A stretch of 64,000 bases of DNA from DASZQY01 sp035548515 (lineage in GTDB: Bacteria; Pseudomonadota; Alphaproteobacteria; Rhizobiales; Kaistiaceae): assembly GCA_035548515.1 (NCBI GenBank), contig DASZSW010000031.1, forward strand, positions 31,945 through 95,944, in the 5' to 3' direction. A model generated the notes under the pieces. That model did not search any database and was not told the DNA's origin. It worked only from the letters and a program-made list of their open reading frames with translations. A program made the translations under genes and the position numbers. Positions 52,692 through 61,201 of this stretch are shown one piece after another. Each line of letters opens with the position of its first letter. Within the stretch, counting starts at the first letter, position 1.

Positions 52692-53644
52692 GCGAAGCAC
52701 GCCGCACGTTGTTTCCGGCGATCGAGCCTTATGCCGAGCACCGGCTGAAGGTCTCCGGCCTGCACGAAATCCATGTCGCCGAGTATGGCAACCCGCGCGG
52801 CAAGCCAGCGGTGATGATCCACGGTGGGCCGGGCGCCGGCACCAATGCGACGATGCCGCGCTATCACGATCCCGAAGTCTATCGCATCGTGCTGTTCGAC
52901 CAGCGGGGCTGCGGGCGCTCGACGCCCTACGCCGAGCTTCGCGAGAACACGACGTGGGACCTGGTCGCGGACATGGAGAAAATCCGCACCCATCTCGGCA
53001 TCGACCGGTGGCAGCTGCTTGGCGGTTCGTGGGGTTCGACACTGGCGCTCGCTTACGCGGAGACGCATCCGGAGCGCGTGACCGAACTGATCGTGCGCGG
53101 CATCTTCACGCTGCAGCGGAGCGAGCTGCTCTGGTTTTACCAGGAAGGCGCCTCGCACCTGCAGCCGGAGGCTTTCGAGACGTACCGCTCGGTCATCCCT
53201 GAAGCCGAGCGCGGCGATCTCATCGCGGCGTTCCACCGGCGGGTTACCGGCGACGATCCCAAGGTGCAGATCGAGGCGGCGCAGGCGTGGAGCATCTGGG
53301 AGGGGACGGCGATCTCGCTGCTGCCCGACCCGCAGCGCGTCGCCGCGTTCGGCGATCCGAGCTACGCAATCGCGTTCGCCCGCATCGAGTGCCACTACTT
53401 CCAGAACCGGGGGTTCTTCGACCGGGACGACTATCTGCTGCACCACGCCACGCGGCTCACGGGCATCCCCGGCATTATCGTGCACGGCCGCTACGACCTT
53501 TGCACGCCGATCTCGACCGCCTGGGATCTGCACAAGCGGTGGCCCGAGGCGGACTACCGGCCGGTGGCGGACGCCGGCCACGCCATGACGGAGCCCGGTA
53601 TCATCCACGAGCTGGTCAGCGCGACGGAGAAGTACAAGGGCTAG
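52688..53644 (+). CDS. pip: Proline iminopeptidase
   Basis: A 318-residue alpha/beta-hydrolase of family S33 that removes N-terminal proline from peptides. The motifs MIHGGPGAGTN, DQRGCGRSTPYAE, the nucleophile elbow LGGSWGSTLAL, the acid in VHGRYDLCTP and the His in DAGHAMTEPG are intact. Its ATG overlaps the symporter stop. It overlaps the convergent small secreted-protein gene by 4 bases at its end. Confidence 0.94.
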   Translation: MSEARRTLFPAIEPYAEHRLKVSGLHEIHVAEYGNPRGKPAVMIHGGPGAGTNATMPRYHDPEVYRIVLFDQRGCGRSTPYAELRENTTWDLVADMEKIRTHLGIDRWQLLGGSWGSTLALAYAETHPERVTELIVRGIFTLQRSELLWFYQEGASHLQPEAFETYRSVIPEAERGDLIAAFHRRVTGDDPKVQIEAAQAWSIWEGTAISLLPDPQRVAAFGDPSYAIAFARIECHYFQNRGFFDRDDYLLHHATRLTGIPGIIVHGRYDLCTPISTAWDLHKRWPEADYRPVADAGHAMTEPGIIHELVSATEKYKG

Positions 53645-54024
53645 GCGTCGCGGCCGTGCTTCAGCGTACGCACCAGCGACAGTAGCCGGTCCAACGCCTC
53701 ATGCACGAAGCTTGGACGCGGAGTGGGTTCTATCGCTGGAGCGGTGGCGGTTCCCGCGGGCAGCGCGCCGACACGCGCGCTCAGCGCCGCGACCTTCGCG
53801 GTGAGCGCGGCGACTTCCGTGGCCAGCGCGTCGAGGCGCGTCTCTTCGATCGGCAACGGCTCGCAGCGCCAGACGCCCCTGGTCGGAGCGCAGTGCGAGG
53901 CGGCGCCGGTCGCGGTATCGAGGCGGACGAAGCCATCCCGGGCGGCGCTGAGGACGTAGCGCCCCTCCTCCGCGTGGGCGGAGGCGGCTGCGGCCAGGAA
54001 CGCGGCGGCGAGCACGATACGCAT
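53641..54024 (-). CDS. Small secreted protein with a coiled-coil segment, unknown function
   Basis: 127 residues. A signal peptide (MRIVLAAAFLAAAASAHA) is followed by a short domain with two Cys (SHCAPTRGVWRCEPLPI) that may form a disulphide, a heptad-like Ala/Leu stretch (LDALATEVAALTAKVAALSARVGAL) and a Pro-rich linker before a C-terminal helix. I do not recognise a family. It overlaps pip tail to tail by 4 bases. Confidence 0.7.
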   Translation of the reverse strand: MRIVLAAAFLAAAASAHAEEGRYVLSAARDGFVRLDTATGAASHCAPTRGVWRCEPLPIEETRLDALATEVAALTAKVAALSARVGALPAGTATAPAIEPTPRPSFVHEALDRLLSLVRTLKHGRDA

Positions 54025-54103
54025 GGGGCAAGACTAGCAGCGGTGGAACGTCGGCGCCATGCGCTTGCCGCACCAGCGGCGCGCCGATAGGTTCGCCGCC
54101 GCA

Positions 54104-54442
54104 ATGGCGATGATCTTCAAGATTTGCCCGGCGGCCCTCTGGCGCGAGGCCGTCGCGGCGGGCGTGTTCCGCGGTTCGCCGGTCGATCTTGCCGACGGTT
54201 TCATCCATTTTTCGACGGCCGCACAGGTGGCGGAAACGGCCGCGAAGCATTTCGCCGGGCAGAACGATCTCGTGCTCGCCGCCTTCAACGATGGTGCGAT
54301 CGGCGATGTGCGCTACGAGCCCTCGCGCGGCGGGCAGCTGTTCCCGCATCTTTACGGGACGCTTGATCCGAAGCTGGCACTGTGGGTGCGGCCGGTGACC
54401 ACACGGCCTGACGGCACGCACGCCCTTCCGGCGCTGACGTGA
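54104..54442 (+). CDS. DUF952 family protein
   Basis: A 112-residue protein. The motifs IFKICPAALWREA, DGFIHFSTAAQVAETAAKHFAGQ and LFPHLYGTLD are the signature of DUF952, an ADP-ribosyltransferase-like fold of unknown function often encoded next to pyrD. The start is ATG at 54104 (or 54110); an upstream open frame from 54059 is less likely. Its stop overlaps the GTG of pyrD, showing coupling. Confidence 0.87.
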   Translation: MAMIFKICPAALWREAVAAGVFRGSPVDLADGFIHFSTAAQVAETAAKHFAGQNDLVLAAFNDGAIGDVRYEPSRGGQLFPHLYGTLDPKLALWVRPVTTRPDGTHALPALT

Positions 54443-55434
54443 TCTACGCGCTCGCCCGTCCGCTTCTCTTCGCGCTTGATCCGGAGACGGCACACCGCGC
54501 GTCGATCGCCGCGCTCGCGGCGGGCATCCATCCGCGAGCGCCGGTCAGCGATCCGCGCCTCAAGCGGACGGTGATGGGCCTCGAGTTTCCCAATCCGGTC
54601 GGTCTTGCCGCGGGCTACGACAAGGGCGGTGAGGTGCCCGACGCCGCGCTGGCGCTGGGGTTCGGCTTCGTCGAGATCGGCAGCGTGACGCCGCGGCCGC
54701 AGCCCGGCAATCCGCCACCGCGCGTCTTCCGGCTGCCCGCCGATCGCGCAGTGATCAACCGCCTCGGCTTCAACAGCGAGGGCCACGAGGTCGTGTATGC
54801 ACGCCTGGCAAGGCGCGAGCGGCACGGCATCGTCGGCGTCAATCTCGGGACCAACAAAGACAGCACCGACCGGGTTGCCGACTATGTTGCGGGCGTGCGC
54901 CGCTTTGCTGACGTGGCAAGCTACCTCGCGATCAACATCTCGTCGCCGAACACGCCCGGGCTTCGCGATCTCCAGGAGAGGGACGCGCTTGCCCGCCTGC
55001 TCGACGGCATCGCCAACGCGCGTGGAGCCATCGCGCGACGTGTGCCCGTGGTTGTGAAAATCGCGCCCGACCTCGACGACGACGCGCTCGGCGCAATCGC
55101 CGAGACGGTGATCGTTGCGGGGATCGACGGCATGATCGTTTCGAACACGACACTGTCGCGGGCTGGCGTCGGCGATGCGAAAATCGCGGAGGAGACCGGC
55201 GGGCTGTCGGGGCGGCCACTGTTCGCGCCGTCGAACAAGATGCTGACGCGACTGCGCCGCATGGTCGGCGGCCGGCTGGCGCTGATCGGCACGGGCGGCA
55301 TCGACTCGGTGACGGCGGCGCGGCAGAAGCTCGCGGCCGGCGCCGACCTCGTGCAACTCTACACGGGCATGATCTACGAGGGCCCCGGTTTGCCCGGGCG
55401 CATCGTTGGCGGATTGGCGCGGGCTATTCCCTGA
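54439..55434 (+). CDS. pyrD: Dihydroorotate dehydrogenase (quinone), class 2
   Basis: A 331-residue membrane-associated FMN enzyme of pyrimidine synthesis that oxidises dihydroorotate with quinone. The N-terminal helix region YALARPLLFALDPETAHRAS, the block NPVGLAAGYDKGGEVPDAAL, the catalytic Ser in NISSPNTPGLRDLQ and the FMN phosphate site IGTGGIDS are intact. It starts with GTG overlapping the DUF952 stop and ends by overlapping the convergent regulator gene by 11 bases. Confidence 0.95.
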   Translation: MIYALARPLLFALDPETAHRASIAALAAGIHPRAPVSDPRLKRTVMGLEFPNPVGLAAGYDKGGEVPDAALALGFGFVEIGSVTPRPQPGNPPPRVFRLPADRAVINRLGFNSEGHEVVYARLARRERHGIVGVNLGTNKDSTDRVADYVAGVRRFADVASYLAINISSPNTPGLRDLQERDALARLLDGIANARGAIARRVPVVVKIAPDLDDDALGAIAETVIVAGIDGMIVSNTTLSRAGVGDAKIAEETGGLSGRPLFAPSNKMLTRLRRMVGGRLALIGTGGIDSVTAARQKLAAGADLVQLYTGMIYEGPGLPGRIVGGLARAIP

Positions 55435-56122
55435 CGTAGCTCGGATGCGCAGCACGGATGTCGTCGATGTGCGACAGCGTGCCGGACAGGTGCTCGCGAA
55501 GCCGGGACTGGGCAGCGGCGGGATCGGAGGAGGCGATCGCTTCGACGATGCCGGAGTGGCTCGCGAGGATCTGTTCGATCTTGCCCGGGGACGGCAGATC
55601 GAGCCGGCGAAGGCGGTCGATGTGGCCACTCCTGTCGCGGATCAGCGTCCACAAGTCAGGCACGTTGGCGCTCTCGTAAAGCACGCGGTGGAACGCCTTG
55701 TCGTTCGCCTCGAAGGTGACCAAATCGGCAGCAGCGTATTGCGCACGCTGCTCGGCCACGATGGCGTTCAGGCGCGGAACGAAGGGCTTGTCGGGAGCCA
55801 GCGCAAGCTGGCGCACGATCTCGATCTCGAGCGAACGGCGCAGAAAATGCGTCTGCGTTGCCTGCCGGAGGTCGATGCGCGCTACCTGAGTCGTCGACTG
55901 CGGAAAGATGTCGACAAGGCCCTCGCCCGACAGACGCATGAGCGCGTCACGGATGGGGGTCTGGCTGAGACCGAAGCGGCGGACGAGATCGACGCGCGAT
56001 AAAGTCGTGCCCGGCGCGTAGTCGAGCGAGATGATGCGGTCGCGCAGCCACTCATAGACCTGCGGCGCGGCGCGGCGCGCGCGGTCGAGCGGGATGTCCC
56101 CCAGAGGGACGGTGACGTCCAT
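55424..56122 (-). CDS. GntR-family transcriptional regulator, FCD domain
   Basis: A 232-residue regulator. The winged helix-turn-helix lies at about residues 20-80 (YEWLRDRIISLDYAPGTTLSR, SQTPIRDALMRLSGEGLV). The C-terminal all-helical FCD ligand domain carries the metal-site residues (FEANDKAFHRVLYE, ILASHSGIVEAI, LREHLSGTLSHI). It is divergent from the sugar-acid dehydratase operon and probably represses it until a sugar acid or derivative binds. The start at 56122 gives the family length. Confidence 0.9.
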   Translation of the reverse strand: MDVTVPLGDIPLDRARRAAPQVYEWLRDRIISLDYAPGTTLSRVDLVRRFGLSQTPIRDALMRLSGEGLVDIFPQSTTQVARIDLRQATQTHFLRRSLEIEIVRQLALAPDKPFVPRLNAIVAEQRAQYAAADLVTFEANDKAFHRVLYESANVPDLWTLIRDRSGHIDRLRRLDLPSPGKIEQILASHSGIVEAIASSDPAAAQSRLREHLSGTLSHIDDIRAAHPSYVRE

Positions 56123-56219
56123 GTCTCTCCTTTGCAGAAACGGCGGACGCTGAGCAAGACGCCGGGTGTTCTGTGCGCCGGAAAACCGCATGCGCAGACA
56201 CCACGGCGGTTGTCACTGA

Positions 56220-56233
56220 AATACAAATGTATT
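56220..56233. promoter_or_regulatory. Candidate GntR/FCD operator
   Basis: AATACA-AA-TGTATT is an AT-rich inverted repeat, extended outward by CACT...AGTG, in the divergent region between the GntR regulator and the dehydratase operon. FCD regulators often bind short GTAT/ATAC-type dyads. The rest of this 222-bp gap shows no gene. Confidence 0.5.
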
Positions 56234-56344
56234 AGTGTTTTACCATAAGAAAGCAAAGCCGAACGCTGATTTCGGCCTAGGGAGGATCACAGTGTTGGCG
56301 CGGCAAATGCGCGGAGCCGCCGGCCCGGCCGGAGACGGCGCGGC

Positions 56345-58084
56345 GTGAGCGATCATCGGAAAACGCCTGCCGAATTGCGGAGCGCGCGGTGGTTTGCGCC
56401 CGATGACCTGCGCTCGTTCGGTCACCGCTCGCGCATGATGCAGATGGGCTACGGGCCTGAGGATTGGGCGGGCAAGCCGGTCATTGGCATCATCAACACG
56501 TGGTCGGATCTCCAGCCCTGCCACGCGCACTTCAAGGATCGCGTCGAGGACGTGAAGCGTGGAGTGTCGCAGGCCGGTGGGCTGCCGGTGGAACTGCCGG
56601 CGTTGTCGCTGTCGGAATCCTTTCTCAAGCCAACGACCATGCTCTACCGCAACATGCTCGCCATGGACGCGGAGGAATTGCTGCGCGGTCATCCCGTCGA
56701 CGGGGCCGTGCTGATGGGCGGTTGCGACAAGACGACCCCTGCCCTGCTGATGGGCGCGACCAGCGCCGGCATCCCGGCGATCTTCCTGCCCGCCGGACCG
56801 ATGCTCCGCGGCAACTGGAAGGGCAGGACGCTCGGCTCGGGTTCGGACGCCTGGAAATATTGGGACGAGCGCCGGGCCGGCAACATCTCCGACGCCGACT
56901 GGTTTGAGATGGAGGGCGGCATCGCGCGGAGCGCGGGCCACTGCATGACGCTCGGCACCGCCAGCACAATGACCGGCATGGCGGAGGCGCTGGGCATGAC
57001 TCTCCCCGGCGCTTCGTCGATTCCGGCGAGCGACGCCAACCATATCCGCATGTCGGCGGAATGCGGGCGGCGGATCGTCGAGATGGTGTGGGAAGACCTG
57101 ACGCCGGCGAAGATTCAGACGCGAGAAGCGTTCGAGAATGCCCTGGTCGTCGCCATGGCTATGGGATGTTCGACCAATGCGATCATCCATCTTATCGCGC
57201 AGGCGCGGCGGGCGGGCGTGGCATTGTCGCTGGACGACTTCGAGCGGGTGAGCCGCAAGGTGCCGGTGCTCGCCAATATCCGGCCGAGCGGCGACAAGTA
57301 CCTGATGGAGGATTTCTACTTCGCCGGCGGCCTCCGCGCGCTGATGAAAGAGATTTCCGGCTTTCTCCATCTCGATGCGATCACCGTCAACGGCAGGACG
57401 ATCGGCGAGAACATCGCTGACGCGGAGGTGTTCAACACCGATGTTATCCGGTCGCTTGCCAACCCGATCTATCCGGAAGGCGCGCTTGCGGTGCTGCGCG
57501 GCAACCTGGCGCCTGACGGCTGCGTGATGAAGCCGAGCGCGGCCAACCCGAAGTTCCTCAGACACACCGGGCCAGCGCTGGTGTTCGACGATTATCCGTC
57601 GATGAAAAAGGCGACGGATGACGAGAACCTCGACGTCAGCGAGGACACGGTGCTGGTGCTGCGCAACGCCGGACCGCAGGGCGGACCGGGCATGCCGGAG
57701 TGGGGCATGCTGCCGATACCGAAGAAGCTGGTGAAGCAGGGCGTTCGCGACATGGTGCGCATTTCCGATGCGCGCATGAGCGGCACCAGCTACGGCGCGT
57801 GCGTGCTGCACGTCGCGCCGGAGTCTTACGTCGGTGGGCCGCTGGCGCTGGTCCGCAACGGCGACCGCATCACGATCGACGTGGCGGCGCGCTCGATCAA
57901 TCTCGAGGTGCCGGAGGCTGAACTCGCCACGCGACGCGCGGCGCTCGCCAAGCCGGCGCCGCGTTTCGAGCGCGGCTATGGCTGGATGTTCACCCGCCAT
58001 ATCCGGCAGGCCAACGAAGGCTGCGACTTCGATTTCCTCGAAACCAGTTTCGGCAAGCCGGTCGGCGAGCCGGCGATCTACTGA
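56345..58084 (+). CDS. IlvD/Edd-family sugar-acid dehydratase (L-arabinonate dehydratase-like)
   Basis: A 579-residue [2Fe-2S] dehydratase. The cluster cysteines fall at 59 (LQPCHAHF), 127 (GGCDKTTPA) and 200 (GHCMTLGTAST), and the catalytic Ser lies in ARMSGTSYG. Length and Cys positions agree with what I recall for the Rhizobium leguminosarum L-arabinonate dehydratase, which also takes D-fuconate and D-galactonate. It would make a 2-keto-3-deoxy sugar acid. It starts with GTG and is the first gene of an operon with an RraA-like protein and an ABC importer. IlvD itself is less likely, given this context. Confidence 0.88.
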   Translation: MSDHRKTPAELRSARWFAPDDLRSFGHRSRMMQMGYGPEDWAGKPVIGIINTWSDLQPCHAHFKDRVEDVKRGVSQAGGLPVELPALSLSESFLKPTTMLYRNMLAMDAEELLRGHPVDGAVLMGGCDKTTPALLMGATSAGIPAIFLPAGPMLRGNWKGRTLGSGSDAWKYWDERRAGNISDADWFEMEGGIARSAGHCMTLGTASTMTGMAEALGMTLPGASSIPASDANHIRMSAECGRRIVEMVWEDLTPAKIQTREAFENALVVAMAMGCSTNAIIHLIAQARRAGVALSLDDFERVSRKVPVLANIRPSGDKYLMEDFYFAGGLRALMKEISGFLHLDAITVNGRTIGENIADAEVFNTDVIRSLANPIYPEGALAVLRGNLAPDGCVMKPSAANPKFLRHTGPALVFDDYPSMKKATDDENLDVSEDTVLVLRNAGPQGGPGMPEWGMLPIPKKLVKQGVRDMVRISDARMSGTSYGACVLHVAPESYVGGPLALVRNGDRITIDVAARSINLEVPEAELATRRAALAKPAPRFERGYGWMFTRHIRQANEGCDFDFLETSFGKPVGEPAIY

Positions 58085-58092
58085 GGGCGGCC

Positions 58093-58809
58093 ATGACGCT
58101 GAAGGCGGAGACGCTGGCGAAATTCAAGACCGTAAGCACGGCCACGCTGACGACGGCGCTCTTCAAACGCGGCCTCCGCAATCAGTTCATCCAGGACGTC
58201 CATCGGGTGAACCCCAAAGCCGGCCGGATGGCGGGCGAAGCCTTCACGCTTCGCTACATCCCGGCGCGCGAGGACCTGAACCAGCTGGCGGTCTTCCGCG
58301 ACCCCTCGCACCCGCAGCGCAAAGCAGTCGAGATGTGCCCGGCGGGCGCAGTGATGGTCATCGACTCGCGCAAGGACGCGCGCGCCGCCTCGGCGGGCTC
58401 GATCCTGGTGTCGCGACTGATGGTGCGCGGCGCCGCCGGCATCGTCACCGACGGCGGCTTGCGCGACTCGCCGACGATCGCGGAACTCGCGATCCCCGCC
58501 TATCACCACCGGGCCTCGGCCCCGACAAACCTGACGCTGCACCAGGCGATCGACATCAACGTGCCGATCGGCTGCGGAGATGTCGCGGTGTTTCCCGGCG
58601 ATGCGGTGGTGGGGGACGACGAGGGCGTGGTCATCGTGCCGGCGCATCTGGCCGGCGAGGTCGCCGACGAGGCGGTCGAGATGACCGCATTCGAGGATTT
58701 CGTGACCGAGGAAGTCTTGAAGGGCCGCTCGATCGTCGGGCTCTACCCGGCGACTAATGAACAGACGCTGACCGATTTCGCCGCCTGGAGGAAAGCCAAC
58801 GGGCGGTGA
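58093..58809 (+). CDS. RraA-like / HMG-aldolase-fold family protein
   Basis: A 238-residue member of the RraA/4-hydroxy-4-methyl-2-oxoglutarate aldolase family. The N-terminal block (STATLTTALFKRGLRNQF) and the loop IVTDGGLRDSPTIAEL are conserved. The RD pair in that loop supplies Mg2+ and substrate ligands in true aldolases of this fold, whereas E. coli RraA, an RNase E inhibitor, is not an aldolase. Placed 8 bp after a sugar-acid dehydratase, it could cleave the 2-keto-3-deoxy acid. That role is inferred. Confidence 0.8.
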   Translation: MTLKAETLAKFKTVSTATLTTALFKRGLRNQFIQDVHRVNPKAGRMAGEAFTLRYIPAREDLNQLAVFRDPSHPQRKAVEMCPAGAVMVIDSRKDARAASAGSILVSRLMVRGAAGIVTDGGLRDSPTIAELAIPAYHHRASAPTNLTLHQAIDINVPIGCGDVAVFPGDAVVGDDEGVVIVPAHLAGEVADEAVEMTAFEDFVTEEVLKGRSIVGLYPATNEQTLTDFAAWRKANGR

Positions 58810-58921
58810 GTGCCTGACGCGTCGGCTGGGAGGCGGGCGCGAAAACTGGAGGGCGGGCTTTTCCGCCAACCGGGCGCCAGGGACGGCACCCGGGAAACGG
58901 GTCAATATTGGGAGGAAGCAC

Positions 58922-60112
58922 ATGAACGGAAATATTTCCCGCCGAACTCTGCTCGGTGGCGTGGCCGGAGCGGCGTCGATTGCCGCCTTTGGCCGCTCGG
59001 CATTTGCCGAACTTAAACTGCCAACATCTCCGGTGACCCTCAACTTCGTCGACGTTGCCGGCAATCTTGCACTGACGCAGAAGGCCATCGAGGCCTACCG
59101 CGACAAGAACCCGAACCTCGTTTCGGCGGTCAACTTCTCCAAGGCCCCCGCTCCGGAACTGCCCGGCAAGATCAAGGCGCAGCAAGACGCCAACCATCTG
59201 GACATCGACGGCGTGCTGACCGGCATCGACGTGCTGTCCGCCGGTGTCGACCAGGGCCTCTGGATCCCGACGGTGACCGACTACGCCGCCGACCTGCCCA
59301 AGCTCGATGACATCTATCTCGACGGCGCGAAGAAGATGCAGGCGCTGGCCAACAATCAGGGCATCTGCATCGTGTTCTGCCAGGCCGGCCCCCTGCTCGA
59401 ATACATGCCGGACGCAGTAGCGACGCCGCCGACCACGCCGCAGGAGCTGCTCGACTGGGCGAAGGCCAATCCGAACCGCTTCATCTACGGCCGCCCGGCG
59501 AACTCCGGTCCCGGCCGCGTGTTCATGATGGGCCTGCCCTACCTGCTCGGCGACAGCGATCCGAAGGATCCCGAGAAGGGCTGGGACAAGACCTGGGCCT
59601 ACCTCAAGGAGCTCGGCCAGTACATCGAGTACTACCCGGCCGGTACCGGTCCGGTGTTCAAGGAAGTCGGCGAAGGCTCGCGCGACATGGCGCCGACGCA
59701 GATGGGTTGGGACATCAACCCGCGCGTCCTCGGCACCGTGCCGAAGGAAGCGAAGACCCAGGCAATGAAGGGCTTCCACTGGATCCTCGACGCGCATTAC
59801 CTGTGCATCCCGAAGGGGCTGGCGCCGGAGAAGGTCGCCGTGCTCATCGACCTCGCCAAGTACCTGCTGACGCCGGAAGCGCAGGCGACGACCTACGACC
59901 TCGGCTACTTCTACCCGGGCCCGGCCGTGAAGGGCGTGACGCTCGACATGGCGCCGAAGGAGAGCCAGGACGCGATCAACGAATACGGCCGGCCGGAATA
60001 CGCCGACCTGATCGCGAATAACCCGCAGGAGACGCCACTGCTGCCGAAGCAGCTCGTCTACGCCTTCGACCGCTGGGACAAGGAAGTCGGCGGCGCGAAG
60101 GTCAAGAAGTAG
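58922..60112 (+). CDS. ABC transporter extracellular solute-binding protein (Tat signal)
   Basis: A 396-residue periplasmic binding protein. The twin-arginine signal (NGNISRRTLLGGVAGAASIAAFG) ends near AFA-EL. The mature part is a family-1-like binding fold (FVDVAGNLALTQKAIEAYRDKNP, and YLLTPEAQATTYDLGYFYPGPAVKG near the C terminus). With the POPT-type ATPase and two permeases downstream it forms a complete importer, likely for a sugar acid given the enzymes around it. A GGGAGGAAG ribosome site precedes the ATG. Confidence 0.88.
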   Translation: MNGNISRRTLLGGVAGAASIAAFGRSAFAELKLPTSPVTLNFVDVAGNLALTQKAIEAYRDKNPNLVSAVNFSKAPAPELPGKIKAQQDANHLDIDGVLTGIDVLSAGVDQGLWIPTVTDYAADLPKLDDIYLDGAKKMQALANNQGICIVFCQAGPLLEYMPDAVATPPTTPQELLDWAKANPNRFIYGRPANSGPGRVFMMGLPYLLGDSDPKDPEKGWDKTWAYLKELGQYIEYYPAGTGPVFKEVGEGSRDMAPTQMGWDINPRVLGTVPKEAKTQAMKGFHWILDAHYLCIPKGLAPEKVAVLIDLAKYLLTPEAQATTYDLGYFYPGPAVKGVTLDMAPKESQDAINEYGRPEYADLIANNPQETPLLPKQLVYAFDRWDKEVGGAKVKK

Positions 60113-60120
60113 TCACAACA

Positions 60121-61197
60121 ATGCTCACGGCGTCGCACGATTTTCGTGTCCTGAAACTCGACGGCGTGAGCCGGGCGTTCGGCGCGCTCAACGCGCTGAA
60201 CGACGTCACACTCGAGGTCAAGCGGGGCGAGTTCATCGCCCTGCTTGGCCCCTCGGGCTGCGGCAAATCCACGGCCCTCAACTGCATCGCGGGATTGCTG
60301 GCGCTGACCGGCGGCAGTATCTCGCTCGACGGGCAGAGGATCGATCAGCTACGGCCGGAGTCGCGCGGCTTCGGCATGGTGTTCCAGAACTACGCGCTGT
60401 TTCCGCATCTCACCGTGTTCGACAATGTCGCGTTCGGCCTGTCGCTGCAGCGCCGGCCGGCCGAGGAAATCAAGGAACGGGTCGGCACGATGCTCGACCT
60501 GGTGCGGCTCTCGGGCTATGAGGAGCGCTATCCGGGCCAGTTGTCCGGCGGCCAGCAGCAGCGCGTCGCGATCGCGCGCGCGCTGGTGCTGCACCCGCGG
60601 CTGATGCTGTTCGACGAGCCGCTCTCCAACCTCGACGCCAAGCTGCGCGTCGAAATGCGCGCGGAGATCAAGCAGCTGCATTCGCGGCTGCGGCTGACGT
60701 CGATCTACGTGACCCACGATCAGGCCGAGGCGCTGTCGCTGTCGGACCGCATTGTCGTGCTGCGCGAGGGCGTCCTGATGCAGGTCGGCACGCCGCAGGA
60801 CATTCACGACCGGCCGGCCAATGTCTTTGTCGCGGACTTCATGGGCTTCCGCAATTTCTTCGACGTCACCCTGGGACCAACGGCCGACGGGCATGTGACC
60901 CTCACCACCAAGGGCGGCACCCTGCGTTCGCGCGCCGGCGACGGCTTTACGGCGGGGCAGGACGCGGTCCTCGCCATCCGCCCCGACGACGTCGAGGTCG
61001 GCGCCGCCGCTGACGGCAAGAACGTGCTGCGCGGCAAGGTGGAGCTGGTCGAGTATCTCGGCCGCGAGATCGAGGCCGCGGTGATGACTGAAGGCCAGGG
61101 CCGCCTGTGGCTGCGCACGCCCAAGAAGATCGCGCCTGGCGATGCGATCGACATCACGCTTCCCGCCGACAAGCTCGTCCTTCTGCGCCGAGAGTGA
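60121..61197 (+). CDS. ABC transporter ATP-binding protein (PotA/FbpC-like)
   Basis: A 358-residue ATPase. It has Walker A GPSGCGKSTALNC, Q-loop MVFQNYALFPHLTVFDN, signature LSGGQQQRVAIARAL and Walker B LMLFDEPLSNLDAKLR. A C-terminal TOBE regulatory domain (about 280-358, AIRPDDVEVG, LVEYLGREIEAAV) follows. This layout belongs to the polyamine/opine/phosphonate group. It lies 8 bp after the binding-protein gene and powers the two permeases encoded next. Confidence 0.93.
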   Translation: MLTASHDFRVLKLDGVSRAFGALNALNDVTLEVKRGEFIALLGPSGCGKSTALNCIAGLLALTGGSISLDGQRIDQLRPESRGFGMVFQNYALFPHLTVFDNVAFGLSLQRRPAEEIKERVGTMLDLVRLSGYEERYPGQLSGGQQQRVAIARALVLHPRLMLFDEPLSNLDAKLRVEMRAEIKQLHSRLRLTSIYVTHDQAEALSLSDRIVVLREGVLMQVGTPQDIHDRPANVFVADFMGFRNFFDVTLGPTADGHVTLTTKGGTLRSRAGDGFTAGQDAVLAIRPDDVEVGAAADGKNVLRGKVELVEYLGREIEAAVMTEGQGRLWLRTPKKIAPGDAIDITLPADKLVLLRRE

Positions 61198-61201
61198 CCG
61201 A

